In this document: in pieces, positions 26,417 through 36,430 of the stretch
How positions within the stretch are numbered: position 1 is the first letter of the stretch
How the letters are laid out: the number at the start of each line of letters is the position of its first letter
Notes under the pieces: model-generated
What the model was told of the DNA's origin: nothing
Seen by the model: only the letters and a program-made list of their open reading frames with translations
The model's database searches: none
From: Sinorhizobium sp. 8-89
GTDB lineage: Bacteria > Pseudomonadota > Alphaproteobacteria > Rhizobiales > Rhizobiaceae
NCBI RefSeq assembly: GCF_030124325.1
Contig: NZ_JASKLR010000007.1
Span: 124,001-188,000, forward strand
Reading direction: 5' to 3'
Length of the DNA stretch: 64,000 bases
Made by a program: the position numbers and the translations under genes

Positions 26417-26473
26417 GAAGGCCGACCTCCAATATGCCGAGGTGCATGTCGAGCTTGATCGAGGGAGTGGCTC

Positions 26474-28132
26474 ATGACCACAGCCGCCGCCGCGCCGAGC
26501 CGCGACAGACCTGCGACAGGAGCGCTTCTCGTCGCCGGCATAGTGCTTGCCACGCTGACGGAGGCGATCGCCAGCACCGTGCTTTCGCTCGGGCGCGGCG
26601 ATATCATCGGCGACACCTATGCAACGCCAGATCAGTTCGCCTGGCTGGATATCGGATACACCACTCTCAAGCTCATCGGATTCATGGCCGCCCCCTGGCT
26701 GATGAACCGTGTCAATCCGCTGAGCCTGATCATCGGCTCAACGCTCCTCATGGGCATGGCGTGCGGCATTGCCGCCATCACGGCTCGGCTGGACCTGCTG
26801 ATCGCGCTTCGACTTGTTCAGGGTTTCTCCGGCGGCATCCTGCTTGTCGGCGGCCAGGCGATCATTTTTGTCGCCTATCCGCGATCCCGCCAACCGATCC
26901 TTCAAGCCCTGTTTGCCATGGGGTCGGTTGTCGCTCCCGCGACCATCGCCCCGGCCCTTCAGGGGTGGTTGCTCGATAGCCAGTCTTGGGCATGGATCTT
27001 CTTCAGCATTGTGCCGGTGGCCTTGGCGGCCGCGGGACTTCTGCTGATTGCAGACAGCCCGATGTTTGCCAAGGCCGCGCAACGTCCGTTTGATTGGATC
27101 GGCTTCTCACTGATCTCCGTCGCGCTTTTCTGCTTCACCTATGTCTTCAGCCAGGGCAGCCGATGGGACTGGTTCGAGGAACCTCGCATTCTTTGGCTGA
27201 CCGTGGTCGGTGCAGCGGCGCTGCTGGCATTTCTCGGTCAACAAATGTTGGCCAAGGACCAAGGCCTGCTCGACTTTGCCCTGTTCAAATCGGAAGATTT
27301 TTGCTTCGCCTTTATCGTCAGTTTCGTCGCCGGCGCCGCGTTGTTCGGGAGCGCATTCCTGATTCCCTCGTTTGCCGTGTCCGTCCTCGCGTTCACGCCC
27401 ACTGAAGCCGGCCAGTTGCTGTTGCCAAGTGGCGCGCTTTTCATCGGCTCGCTCCTCATTGCCGCCTTTCTCGTGCAGGTCCGCCGCGTTCCTCCGGTCG
27501 CGACGGTGCCCTTCGGAATCTTGATGATCATGGCTGCGATGTGGATGCTGTCCGGATCGACCAGCGAAAGCGGCGCGGACGACATGATGGCAGCGATCCT
27601 GTTGCGCGGCTTCGGCCTTGGATTCCTTTTTCTATCGATCACGCTGATCGCCTTCAGCAACCTCAACAGCCGGAATCTCGCCTCCGGGATAGGCCTCTTC
27701 AATACGGGTCGCCAGCTTGGTGGCCTTATCGGGGTCGCCGCACTCCAGACACTCATCGACCATGACGTCGCCGCCAATGTCGCGGTCCTTGGCGCCAACG
27801 TCACCGCAGGGGGCCCCGCGGTTGGCGAGCGGCTGACGAAGACGGCAGCCATGCTCGCGGCGCGAGGAATGGACGCCGCGGCCGCCGGCCGAGCCGCGAC
27901 GAGCCTGCTCGGCAGGGTCGTCACAGGCCAGTCCACCGTGATCGCCTTCGACACCGCGTTCAACGCAGTCGCCCTGCTCTTTGTCATCGCCGCGCCTGTG
28001 CTGGTCGCCATCAAGATCGGACTCTCCCGATATGCGAAAGTGCGCGCTGCGCGCCGCTTGCGTCCCTCGATCCCTATGGTCCCTTTACATACCCCTGTGC
28101 TTCGACGATCTTCCTGTCCTGAACGCGCATGA
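26474..28132 (+). CDS. DHA2-family MFS transporter (EmrB-like)
   Basis: A 552-aa major facilitator with about 14 predicted helices, as in DHA2 drug:H+ antiporters, here with the variant helix-5 region SGGILLVGGQAIIFVAYPRS. With the upstream EmrA-like adaptor it would move lipophilic compounds out of the cell. The typical R-D motif of helix 4-5 is partly conserved (RLVQGFSGG). The 3' end overlaps the converging NTF2-like gene by about 60 bp. Expression is probably controlled by the TetR regulator at 23351. Confidence 0.92.
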   Translation: MTTAAAAPSRDRPATGALLVAGIVLATLTEAIASTVLSLGRGDIIGDTYATPDQFAWLDIGYTTLKLIGFMAAPWLMNRVNPLSLIIGSTLLMGMACGIAAITARLDLLIALRLVQGFSGGILLVGGQAIIFVAYPRSRQPILQALFAMGSVVAPATIAPALQGWLLDSQSWAWIFFSIVPVALAAAGLLLIADSPMFAKAAQRPFDWIGFSLISVALFCFTYVFSQGSRWDWFEEPRILWLTVVGAAALLAFLGQQMLAKDQGLLDFALFKSEDFCFAFIVSFVAGAALFGSAFLIPSFAVSVLAFTPTEAGQLLLPSGALFIGSLLIAAFLVQVRRVPPVATVPFGILMIMAAMWMLSGSTSESGADDMMAAILLRGFGLGFLFLSITLIAFSNLNSRNLASGIGLFNTGRQLGGLIGVAALQTLIDHDVAANVAVLGANVTAGGPAVGERLTKTAAMLAARGMDAAAAGRAATSLLGRVVTGQSTVIAFDTAFNAVALLFVIAAPVLVAIKIGLSRYAKVRAARRLRPSIPMVPLHTPVLRRSSCPERA

Positions 28133-28406
28133 CGTTGACGCCTCGAACCTGGTCCGCTTCACGCTCGCTCCAGCGGAGGTGCCAGCGGATGATCCCGCGG
28201 TCCTCGCTGGCCCAAATCTCCTCCGCTTCAAAAACAAGGTACTCGGAGGATGCGATTCCCTTCCAGAAGTTGAGGCACGCCTCACGTCCTTCGTAGCGCG
28301 CTCCATCCGGAGCGGGCGTCGTATTCTCGAGAACGCAGCCCTCGCCAATCAGGTCGTCGAGGTCTTCGGGGCGGTGCGCCTCAAAAGCGCTATTGAAGCG
28401 TTCCAT
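28074..28406 (-). CDS. SnoaL/NTF2-like fold protein
   Basis: A 110-aa small protein with the alpha+beta cone fold of SnoaL-like polyketide cyclases and ketosteroid isomerases (FNSAFEAHRPEDLDDLI, YEGREACLNFWKGIA, RWHLRWSER). No reaction can be assigned. Its 3' end overlaps the EmrB gene; its start is only 16 bp from, or overlaps, the divergent TetR gene, so the two are probably coregulated. Confidence 0.85.
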   Translation of the reverse strand: MERFNSAFEAHRPEDLDDLIGEGCVLENTTPAPDGARYEGREACLNFWKGIASSEYLVFEAEEIWASEDRGIIRWHLRWSEREADQVRGVNVMRVQDRKIVEAQGYVKGP

Positions 28407-28422
28407 AATTTCGCGGGTAACT

Positions 28423-28986
28423 TTGCGTAGCCGCCCTGAAGATAGTCCCGCGCGTCGCCGCTTACTCGATACCGCGACCCGGCTTTTTTACGAGGGGGCC
28501 ATTCATGCCGTTGGCATCGACCGCATTATTGCGGAGACCGGCGTGGCCAAGGCGACGTTCTACAAGCATTTTCCGTCGAAGGACGAACTCGTCGTCGCCT
28601 ATATCGAGGAGCAGGACAGGCTCGGGCGGGCAGCAACTGCAGCGTTGCCGAAGCAGCCCCCACGGGAAATGATCGCGGCTATCATGGGGCGCATCAGCGA
28701 GGCCGTGGTCGCGGGGGGATGGCGGGGGTGTCCGTTCCTCAACGCGGCGGCGGAATATCCCGACCCGACCAGCCCAGTGCGGCACGCGGTTAATGCGCGC
28801 CGCTCATGGTATCACGACAGCCTCCGCGACCTTCTTGCCGCGGATGGCGATCCAGTTCCTTCCGTCACGGCCTCTCTCCTCGTCGCCGTATCGGACGGCT
28901 TGCTGGAAAGCGCCTATCTGGATGATCCCGAAAGCGTCCCCGCGCTTGTCCGCGAAGCGGTGGCCAGACTGCTGGACCGCCGTTGA
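28423..28986 (+). CDS. TetR-family transcriptional regulator
   Basis: A TetR repressor of about 187 aa (197 from the TTG at 28393). The HTH ARRRLLDTATRLFYEGAIHA with GVAKATFYKHFPSKDELV is canonical, and the C-terminal region resembles the TetR_C_33/LmrA-like class. Start is uncertain: TTG 28423 gives a standard N-terminus, while the earlier TTG at 28393 overlaps the divergent gene. No ATG is available, and there is no clear Shine-Dalgarno. It probably represses the divergent NTF2-like gene. Confidence 0.85.
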   Translation: MRSRPEDSPARRRLLDTATRLFYEGAIHAVGIDRIIAETGVAKATFYKHFPSKDELVVAYIEEQDRLGRAATAALPKQPPREMIAAIMGRISEAVVAGGWRGCPFLNAAAEYPDPTSPVRHAVNARRSWYHDSLRDLLAADGDPVPSVTASLLVAVSDGLLESAYLDDPESVPALVREAVARLLDRR

Positions 28987-29119
28987 GCCGCAGTCCGGCT
29001 ACAAAGCTTTTCGACGGTTGAGGGGGCAGGGCGCCAATGGCCGCGTACAAGGGAGGGACCGCGGCCAGCGACGCCGCAGCGGCTGGCAACCTCGCCAGGG
29101 TGCGCGCACCCAGAGCCGC

Positions 29120-29785
29120 TCAACCTTCCAACATGTGATCCGCCAGGCTGTAGCAGTGGCTCGCCTGATAGGCGTTCCGACCTCGGTTCATGTGCGTCAG
29201 ATTGAAAGTCCGAATGGCGCGCAACACGCGGCGGGTCGCGAGGAACTTGCGGATAGAAGCGGAGGCCCGCACATTGATGCCGAAAATGTCCTCGCCGCGC
29301 GGGAAGAAATAACCGACGTCTTCAGCCGTCGTGACGCAGTGCTCGAGAAAGGGCTCGTCCACATGGCCCTGCGCGGGTGACTGGTCCGTCGTGAAATCCG
29401 AAAGATGCACCAGGAATCTCGCACGGATGCCCTCGCCGTCCGCATAGACCGTGAAAAGCTCCATCCAACTCGCATTAACGCGGACAAGCGGCTTGTCGGA
29501 GGTCGACGGCAGACAAGAAACCGACCAGTAGTGACGCTCGGTCTTGCGCGGGACGGGGATGCAGTTTTGGCCGTAGAGTCTCAGAATCTCCAGAACTTCT
29601 TGTGCTTGCGGGTGACGAAGAAGCTTCTGAAACCGCGCGACGTACTTGAACCGCTGTTCCAGGGACTCCGAACGCTCGTCGGCGTCATGCAAGTTCGTCT
29701 CGCCTTCTATCCAATTGCGCTGCTGCTCAAGATCAAGAAATTGGCGCAGACCAGTGGTGGTGCTGCGGCGAGGAGGCGTGCTCAT
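29120..29785 (-). CDS. Protein of unknown function
   Basis: A 221-aa soluble protein (234 aa from GTG 29824) that I do not recognise. It has no signal peptide, membrane segment or known motif. It is basic and rich in Arg, with a coiled-coil-prone N-terminus (FLDLEQQRNWIEGE) and a C-terminus ending NAYQASHCYSLADHMLEG. Start ATG 29785 follows a weak upstream region; GTG 29824 is an alternative. It lies between the TetR/NTF2 pair and the guaA-linked island, about 180 bp from the left att-like repeat, and may be accessory DNA. Confidence 0.6.
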   Translation of the reverse strand: MSTPPRRSTTTGLRQFLDLEQQRNWIEGETNLHDADERSESLEQRFKYVARFQKLLRHPQAQEVLEILRLYGQNCIPVPRKTERHYWSVSCLPSTSDKPLVRVNASWMELFTVYADGEGIRARFLVHLSDFTTDQSPAQGHVDEPFLEHCVTTAEDVGYFFPRGEDIFGINVRASASIRKFLATRRVLRAIRTFNLTHMNRGRNAYQASHCYSLADHMLEG

Positions 29786-29962
29786 GTCAGGTGCATCCGA
29801 TCGTCCTCCCGCGAAGTGCCGCACCCGACACGACGCGACTTGTGACCCTTTGCTAGATCGACCCTATGCCCGTCGATAGGTGCCAATAGGAAGCGTCTTA
29901 TTTTGTATCAGCATTTATGGCGTGCTCTGGCGCAGAATCCGATACCGTCGGATGGGCAGAAA

Positions 29963-29980
29963 TCACTCCCACTCGATTGT
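29963..29980 (+). repeat. Left att-like direct repeat of the guaA 3' end
   Basis: TCACTCCCACTCGATTGT matches the guaA 3' terminus (33458-33475, TCACTCCCACTCGATCGT) at 17 of 18 positions in the same orientation. A duplication of the end of guaA is what integration by a tyrosine recombinase at this known hotspot leaves behind. The 3.5 kb between the copies is thus a candidate integrated element. Confidence 0.65.
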
Positions 29981-30186
29981 TCTAAGTCTAGTTAGGCCAT
30001 TAATATAGCTAGGTTTTTTATTCGTTGCCGCGCAAGAAGCCGACCCATGGGCCGCCAAAACGTTACGGTCTTGATTTCAAAGGGAAAAATAGCACGAAAA
30101 TTTTGTGCGGTTTCGGCATCTATCGAAGTCGATCGCCTTTCCGGACCCACTTTGGGCAACTCAGGTGGGTTTCACAGCGAACGAAG

Positions 30187-30198
30187 AAAGTACCGTCA
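30187..30198 (+). repeat. 12-bp repeat, left-end copy
   Basis: AAAGTACCGTCA, identical to four copies at the other end of the island near 33121-33279 (plus one with a mismatch). It is about 210 bp inside the left att-like repeat. A candidate recombinase arm-type site. Confidence 0.5.
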
Positions 30199-30282
30199 CC
30201 AACTTTCATAGCAGAGGGCGCGCCACAACGCGACCCGCCGCGGCAGCGTCATCCAAGCGCCGTCCCTCTCCGTTTGTAGGTG

Positions 30283-30338
30283 AACTGGATACCGCTGGCA
30301 GTGCAAACTAGACACTCCCGGCAGCATAAACTGGACAC
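30283..30338 (+). mobile_element. IS21-like terminal repeat relic
   Basis: AACTGGATAC (30283), AACTAGACAC (30306) and AACTGGACAC (30329) recur at exactly 23-bp spacing, with a common GGCAG inside each unit. Multiple short, regularly spaced terminal repeats of this type are found at the ends of IS21-family elements. No transposase is present, so only a remnant end is suggested. The family assignment is a guess from structure. Confidence 0.4.
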
Positions 30339-30358
30339 CTCAAGACCCACCCGCTCCG

Positions 30359-30398
30359 AGGGCGCGACAGCACGGTTCAAGGTGCAATGTCGCGCCCT
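30359..30398. repeat. 11-bp perfect inverted repeat
   Basis: AGGGCGCGACA (30359-30369) pairs perfectly with TGTCGCGCCCT (30388-30398). It lies about 90 bp after the stop of the methyltransferase on the minus strand and could be a terminator for it, though it lacks a T tract. Confidence 0.4.
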
Positions 30399-30487
30399 CG
30401 CTTGCTGAACTTCTTCCCGGAGGGGTCGCGGCAAGGAAGCCGGTGCTGGTTTATCAGAAGGCCCCGCAGGCGGCAGCGGCGGAATAG

Positions 30488-30961
30488 TCAGAGCCAGCGG
30501 CGAACCTCGGCCTTGTAGCGGCGGTAGTCGTCGCCGAACTTCGCTTCGAGATAGCGCTCCTCGAGGGCTATCACCTGCGTCTGGATCGCGATCAGCACCA
30601 ACGGGAGCAAGGCGAAGGCGATCGGCCCGTCGAAGCCGATCGCAAGGCCGGCATAGATAAGCGCCATGCCGAGATACATGGGATTGCGGGTCCACCGATA
30701 AGGACCGGTCGTTGCGATGAGGGTCGTTGGCTGCGACGGCGGAACGTTGGTGCCCAGCCGCCGGAACAGCCCCGCCGCCGCAAGCATTATCGCCGCGCCG
30801 GCAACGAGCAGCAGCGCGCCCGTCGCGACCAGCAACCGCCAGTCGATGCCGAAAGAGCGCAGGGTGACGAACCGCTCCGCCGCCAGCCCCAACAGCAGCG
30901 CTCCCAGATAGACGAAGGGCGGAGGGAAGCGGACCCCCGCGCTGTCCGGTTCGACGGCCAT
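30488..30961 (-). CDS. Isoprenylcysteine carboxyl methyltransferase-family protein
   Basis: A 157-aa membrane protein with four predicted helices. The C-terminal signature GPYRWTRNPMYLGMALIYAG, followed by EERYLEAKFGDDYRRYKAEV, is that of the ICMT/PEMT superfamily (SAM-dependent, acting at the membrane). Bacterial members are of uncertain substrate. ATG 30961 is favoured by GGAG six bases upstream. It follows the thioredoxin-reductase-like gene within the island, 21 bp apart. Confidence 0.85.
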   Translation of the reverse strand: MAVEPDSAGVRFPPPFVYLGALLLGLAAERFVTLRSFGIDWRLLVATGALLLVAGAAIMLAAAGLFRRLGTNVPPSQPTTLIATTGPYRWTRNPMYLGMALIYAGLAIGFDGPIAFALLPLVLIAIQTQVIALEERYLEAKFGDDYRRYKAEVRRWL

Positions 30962-30982
30962 GCTCATCTCCAATCTGTGCTT

Positions 30983-31876
30983 TCAAACCAGCATCGACTG
31001 CTGGGCGGAGATGCCCGCGGTCGCGCCGTGCGATGATGCCAAAGTGACCGAGGGCATGAGGGGGTTGGCGAGGTCGCCCGCGGCGTAAATGCCGGGCATG
31101 TTGGTTTCGCGGCGCTCGTCGACCTTGAGGGCGATGCCGAGGGGCGTATCGACCGTGGCGAGGCCCAGTGATTCATGCAGGCTTGCGGACGGCTTGTTGC
31201 GCGGATGCGCGAACAGGATGTCGACCGCGACATTGGGGCCGGTATCGAGCTTGACGGTGGCGTTATGGCCCCCGTGATGGGCGATCTCGGTGATCCGGCC
31301 ATCGACGACAGGTATGTTGCGGCGCGCCAGATCGGCCCGGATATCGGGCGGAATGTCGTGACCATCGGCGAAGAGCGTCAACCTGTCGGTCCAGTCGTGG
31401 AACAGTCTGACATGATTGTGCGACTGCCGGCCGGACCAGACGAGGCCCCAATGCTGGCCGGCGACTTCAAAGCCGTCGCAATAGGGGCAGGGCACGATGG
31501 ACGTGCCCCAGCCTTCGGCAAAGCCCGGAACATCAGGCATCTGGTCGGCGACGCCATAGCTCAGGATCAGGCGGCGCGCCCTAAGGCTTTCGCCATCGCC
31601 AGTGAGGACGGAGAAATCGTCGATGGCGCCGGAGATGCTGTCGGCCCGGGCATTAACCAGCCTGATCGTGGGATAGCGCGCTAGCTGCTGCCGCGCCTCG
31701 GCCAGGATGTCCAGCGGTGGCTTGTGATCGTGGCCGAGCAGGCCATGCGAGTGGCCGGCGAAGCGGTTGCGCGGCAGGCCGGTATCGAGAACGGTGACCT
31801 TGCGGCGGGCACGGCCGAGCTGCAGGGCGCCGGCGAGACCGGCAAAGCTGCCGCCGATGATGATGACGTCATCCAT
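30983..31876 (-). CDS. Thioredoxin-reductase-like FAD/NAD(P) oxidoreductase
   Basis: A 297-aa flavoprotein of the thioredoxin reductase superfamily. The FAD-binding start is VIIIGGSFAGLAGALQLGRA; the redox CPYC motif (VPCPYCDGFEV) is at about residue 133; the C-terminal AAGDL closes the FAD domain. The substrate may be thioredoxin-like or another disulfide; many similar proteins are not true thioredoxin reductases. ATG 31876 has GGAG nine bases upstream; the 42-residue upstream extension in the frame is unlike the family. It is divergent from a TetR gene and followed by an ICMT-like gene. Confidence 0.88.
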   Translation of the reverse strand: MDDVIIIGGSFAGLAGALQLGRARRKVTVLDTGLPRNRFAGHSHGLLGHDHKPPLDILAEARQQLARYPTIRLVNARADSISGAIDDFSVLTGDGESLRARRLILSYGVADQMPDVPGFAEGWGTSIVPCPYCDGFEVAGQHWGLVWSGRQSHNHVRLFHDWTDRLTLFADGHDIPPDIRADLARRNIPVVDGRITEIAHHGGHNATVKLDTGPNVAVDILFAHPRNKPSASLHESLGLATVDTPLGIALKVDERRETNMPGIYAAGDLANPLMPSVTLASSHGATAGISAQQSMLV

Positions 31877-32118
31877 GGTGATAAGCTCCGTGTTGTGGAT
31901 GGAGGGGTTGGGCCGGGCCTGGCGCGAAATATCGTCCAGCGATACGCGCCCGAGACGGGCAGCGAGCAGGGCTTCGGCATCGACGAGAGAGTCGCCCATC
32001 ACTGTTTTGGCCGGCCGGACAATGCCGCATTCGATATCGCCGGGCGGCCCCGGGGAAACTTGCTTTGGAGGACAAGTTGAAATCTACCCGTTGGCTTGCA
32101 TATTTCAGGTACTACATG

Positions 32119-32144
32119 GTATCGTAATGCAAGAATTAGGATAC
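32119..32144. promoter_or_regulatory. Inverted repeat, candidate operator of island TetR
   Basis: GTATCGTAAT (32119-32128) and ATTAGGATAC (32135-32144) form a 10+6+10 inverted repeat with one mismatched pair. It lies 20 bp before the GTG start of the TetR gene, in the divergent region of the thioredoxin-reductase-like gene. The arrangement fits TetR autoregulation. Confidence 0.5.
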
Positions 32145-32164
32145 TGTCAAGGACTGGAATTGTC

Positions 32165-32812
32165 GTGACCGAAAATAGCCAGGGCCGGCGCGGCCGGCCC
32201 GCCAACCAGGCGCTTGGCCAAACGATAGTCGACGCCGCGTGCGAACTCTTTGTGGAATTGGGTTTTCAAGCGACGACATTGGACAAGGTCGCCCAGCGGG
32301 CGAGGATATCCAAGCTCAGCATCTATCGGCACTTCGAGAACAAGGAGGCGCTGTTCAGCGCGGCCATCGCGGCCCGCTGCCATCAGTTTGCACCACAGGC
32401 CCTTTTTGAAGGCGTCGACGGTTCGGCCGAAGATCAACTCATGGCGGTGGGATCATCCCTGCTTCGCACGCTGTTGAGCTCGGACGTCCGCAGTGTCGAA
32501 GCCATGATCATGGCCGACAAGACGAATCAAAAGTCGTTAAGCAAGCTCCATTACGAAGCCGGCCCCGCCCATGTCATCGCCCAAATCGAGGCCCTGTTGC
32601 GTCAGTTGCACGCGAAGGCGGTTCTGAACGTGCCCGATCCTCTCCGGTCCGCCCGCTTGTTTGCCGCGCTTTTCAAAGGATCCGATCTCCTGATTATCGC
32701 ACGCTTCGATGAGGCGAGGGCAGAGGACGACAACGAAATCGAATCCTATTGCCGGTCGGCCGTCGCCATGTTCATCGCCGCGCACGGTGGCAACGACCAC
32801 GCGGGCGGATAA
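32165..32812 (+). CDS. TetR-family transcriptional regulator
   Basis: A 215-aa TetR repressor. The HTH reads AACELFVELGFQATTLDKVA, then ISKLSIYRHFENKEALF; a TetR_C_39-like C-terminal domain follows. Start GTG 32165 gives the typical short Arg-rich N-terminus; the frame is open to 32096 without homology. It is divergent from the flavoprotein gene and probably controls it through the inverted repeat at 32119. Confidence 0.9.
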   Translation: MTENSQGRRGRPANQALGQTIVDAACELFVELGFQATTLDKVAQRARISKLSIYRHFENKEALFSAAIAARCHQFAPQALFEGVDGSAEDQLMAVGSSLLRTLLSSDVRSVEAMIMADKTNQKSLSKLHYEAGPAHVIAQIEALLRQLHAKAVLNVPDPLRSARLFAALFKGSDLLIIARFDEARAEDDNEIESYCRSAVAMFIAAHGGNDHAGG

Positions 32813-33457
32813 GCATTTGATTGCTACGGGCAGCTTGGCCGGGAGCGTGGTCCAGGCGCTTCGTCATATTGGGCCGGCGCGCGGCCGAGCTTACACAGAT
32901 CGCGGCACCTCATCTTTCTCCCAACGATAAAAAGACGCGCGCATCTACCGCATCCAAGCTCCCGCCTGGATGCGGTCGACGCTTCTCTCCATCGCAGATC
33001 CGGCAGCAGTCGGGACAACATTTGATAGGTGATGCGACGGTGCCATCCGACGATATGCAATCGGGTCCGGAACATTGATCGGTACCGCAGCCTAAGCTGA
33101 AACTATGTATGTCGATAACTAAAGTACCGTCAGCGCGGAAATGTCATGCTACGGGCAATTTTCGTTATATATTTCAAATGATTGACACACAGAAAAGTAC
33201 CGTCAAACCCTAAAAACGAATGACGGTACTTTTTAGAATGCTCTGTCGGATGCGAAAAGCACCGTCAAAAGTACCGTCAGGTGATCTGCTACAAGCTGCG
33301 AGCCGCGCCATGCGCTCCGATTCTCAACGATTTCAATGACTTGATGGGTTTGTCAATTCCATTGATAATGTGCCCTGGCTAGCAGTCTGCCCTGCCCACA
33401 AATCATTGTATTTTCTGGGAAATTCTACGGTAGAGCCGCCTATCATCGCCGTTTCCC
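32813..33457. other. 645-bp gene-free right end of the guaA island
   Basis: No gene is supported here. The right half (about 33080-33450) is A+T-rich and carries five of the six 12-bp AAAGTACCGTCA motifs, two of them (33194 and 33221) in inverted orientation forming a stem, and two (33256, 33268) in tandem. No integrase or transposase remnant is recognisable in any frame. Confidence 0.7.
33121..33279. repeat. Cluster of five 12-bp AAAGTACCGTCA repeats
   Basis: Copies at 33121-33132, 33194-33205, 33221-33232 (minus strand), 33256-33267 (AAAGCACCGTCA, one mismatch) and 33268-33279, the last two exactly adjacent. A further copy is at 30187 near the other island end. Clustered short direct repeats flanking a core site are how arm-type binding sites of tyrosine recombinases are arranged. 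Iterons are an alternative reading. Confidence 0.6.
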
Positions 33458-35020
<1,563 letters not shown>

Positions 35021-35132
35021 GTCGGGCCTTCAAACGAGCTGGGTCAGGTCCTGACCCATAATCATGGCGAGCCTTTAATCAAAGCCCGGGATCAGTGCAA
35101 CGATTACATTGCACCCCGACAATTTAGGGCCT

Positions 35133-35771
35133 TCAGAGCCTGATTTCACCGGTTTCCATCGCCGCTTCCAGCCTGTCGATCGCCGCGGCCAGCTTGTCGT
35201 CGATCACGTGCAGATATTCGGTCCAGTCGTCGATGTGCTTGAGGTCGGCCTTTCCGTCCGAAATGCCGCGCAGCCCGATCAGCGGCAAGCCGAAGGATTG
35301 GCAGGCGCGCAGGACCGCGAAGGTCTCCATCTCGACCATGTCGGCGTCTATCCCGTCATAGGCCTTTCCCGAGACGATGTTGGCGCCGGTCGAAAGCCGC
35401 GCCTCCTTCACGCCCGGGATGCGTAGCGGCAGGTCGACGACCGCGGGCAGATCGAGGAACGGCGTCGCCCCTTTCTCGAAACCGAGCACGGACGCGTCCA
35501 TGTCGCGATAGCCGACCGAGGTCGCCTGGTAGACTTCGGTCTGTTCGAGCGTGGCGGACCCCGCCGAGCCCAGCGAAACGACGAGATCGGGCAGGTTGTT
35601 GCCGGCATCGAGCGCGGCGAGCGTCCGCGTCAATCTGACGGCGGCTTCGACCGGGCCGACGCCGGTCATCAGCGGTGCAATGCGGGCGCGCAGACTTGGC
35701 CCGTATTCCGCGTCGACCGCCATCACGTAGAGGATCTTCCGGCCGGCCACGGGCTTCAGTTCAAAGCTCAT
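35133..35771 (-). CDS. mtnN: 5'-methylthioadenosine/S-adenosylhomocysteine nucleosidase
   Basis: A 212-aa nucleosidase of the PNP/UDP phosphorylase family, cleaving MTA or SAH to adenine and a thio-ribose. MVEMETFAVLRA holds the ribose-binding Met-Glu, and RGISDGKADL the catalytic Asp. It is shorter than E. coli MtnN and belongs to the alphaproteobacterial form. ATG 35771 overlaps the upstream thioesterase stop as ATGA, indicating translational coupling. Confidence 0.88.
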   Translation of the reverse strand: MSFELKPVAGRKILYVMAVDAEYGPSLRARIAPLMTGVGPVEAAVRLTRTLAALDAGNNLPDLVVSLGSAGSATLEQTEVYQATSVGYRDMDASVLGFEKGATPFLDLPAVVDLPLRIPGVKEARLSTGANIVSGKAYDGIDADMVEMETFAVLRACQSFGLPLIGLRGISDGKADLKHIDDWTEYLHVIDDKLAAAIDRLEAAMETGEIRL

Positions 35772-36223
35772 CCCTCGATCCCCTCGCGTCCGCGCACCAC
35801 CATCATGGTGCCCGTCATCGATGCGATCAGCTTTGCCGGCCCGTCCGGGCGGATGGCATAGCCCCGCCCGTCCGAAACGATGATGGTCGTGCCAGGCTTT
35901 GTCACCTCGCCGCGGAAAAGAAAGCGGTCGCCGCGGCCGGGCGACAGAAGGTTCACCTTGAATTCGATCGTCAGCAGCGATGCGTCGGGGTCGATCAGCG
36001 AATAGGCCGCATAGGTCCCGGCGGCGTCAAGCGCGGCGGAAATCACTCCGGCATGCAGCAAACCATGCTGCTGCGTGAGCTTGCCGTCGAAGGGCAATTC
36101 GATCTCGACAGTTCCCTGTTCGATGCGCGTCAACTCGGCGCCGATGGTGTGCATTGCCGCTTGGCGGTTGAAGCTTTCCCGGATGCGGGCGTGAAAATCA
36201 TGCGGCTCGCTGTCGTCGATCAA
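35768..36223 (-). CDS. PaaI-type hotdog-fold thioesterase
   Basis: A 151-aa hotdog-fold protein. FDGKLTQQHGLLHAGVISAALDAAGTYAAY contains the QHG-x-HAG acyl-CoA-binding motif with a conserved Asp. It would hydrolyse an acyl- or aryl-CoA. TTG 36223 has GGAAAGG nine bases upstream and gives the normal length; the frame is open to 36367. It shares an ATGA overlap with mtnN. Confidence 0.85.
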   Translation of the reverse strand: MIDDSEPHDFHARIRESFNRQAAMHTIGAELTRIEQGTVEIELPFDGKLTQQHGLLHAGVISAALDAAGTYAAYSLIDPDASLLTIEFKVNLLSPGRGDRFLFRGEVTKPGTTIIVSDGRGYAIRPDGPAKLIASMTGTMMVVRGREGIEG

Positions 36224-36430
36224 TAGAAGAAGCCTTTCCGAGGGCGGGGCCGACTGCCCGCTGTCGCCCGACAGTGGCACGCGCGCGGAAGCAGGACAAG
36301 CATGAGCGATGCGGAAAATCAGCGCGTGGACAACCGCCGGGCGCCAGCTTTCGCGCTTCCACCGCATCGAGGCAAAAGATGCGCGAATTGGGACCGGCGC
36401 TTGCTTTCGCGAACCCCTGCTGATCCATAT

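Larger units (their letters stand above)
29786..30487. other. 702-bp gene-free region at the left end of the guaA island
   Basis: No credible gene is seen; the short frames present have no start context or homology. From 29860 to 30240 it is distinctly A+T-rich compared with its surroundings. It holds the left att-like repeat (29963-29980), one copy of the 12-bp AAAGTACCGTCA motif (30187-30198), three 23-bp-spaced IS-end-like repeats (30283-30338) and an 11-bp stem (30359-30398). Confidence 0.7.

Noticed and set aside
33121-33279. 12-bp repeats as a CRISPR array
   Set aside because: Repeat length far too short, irregular spacing and mixed orientation.
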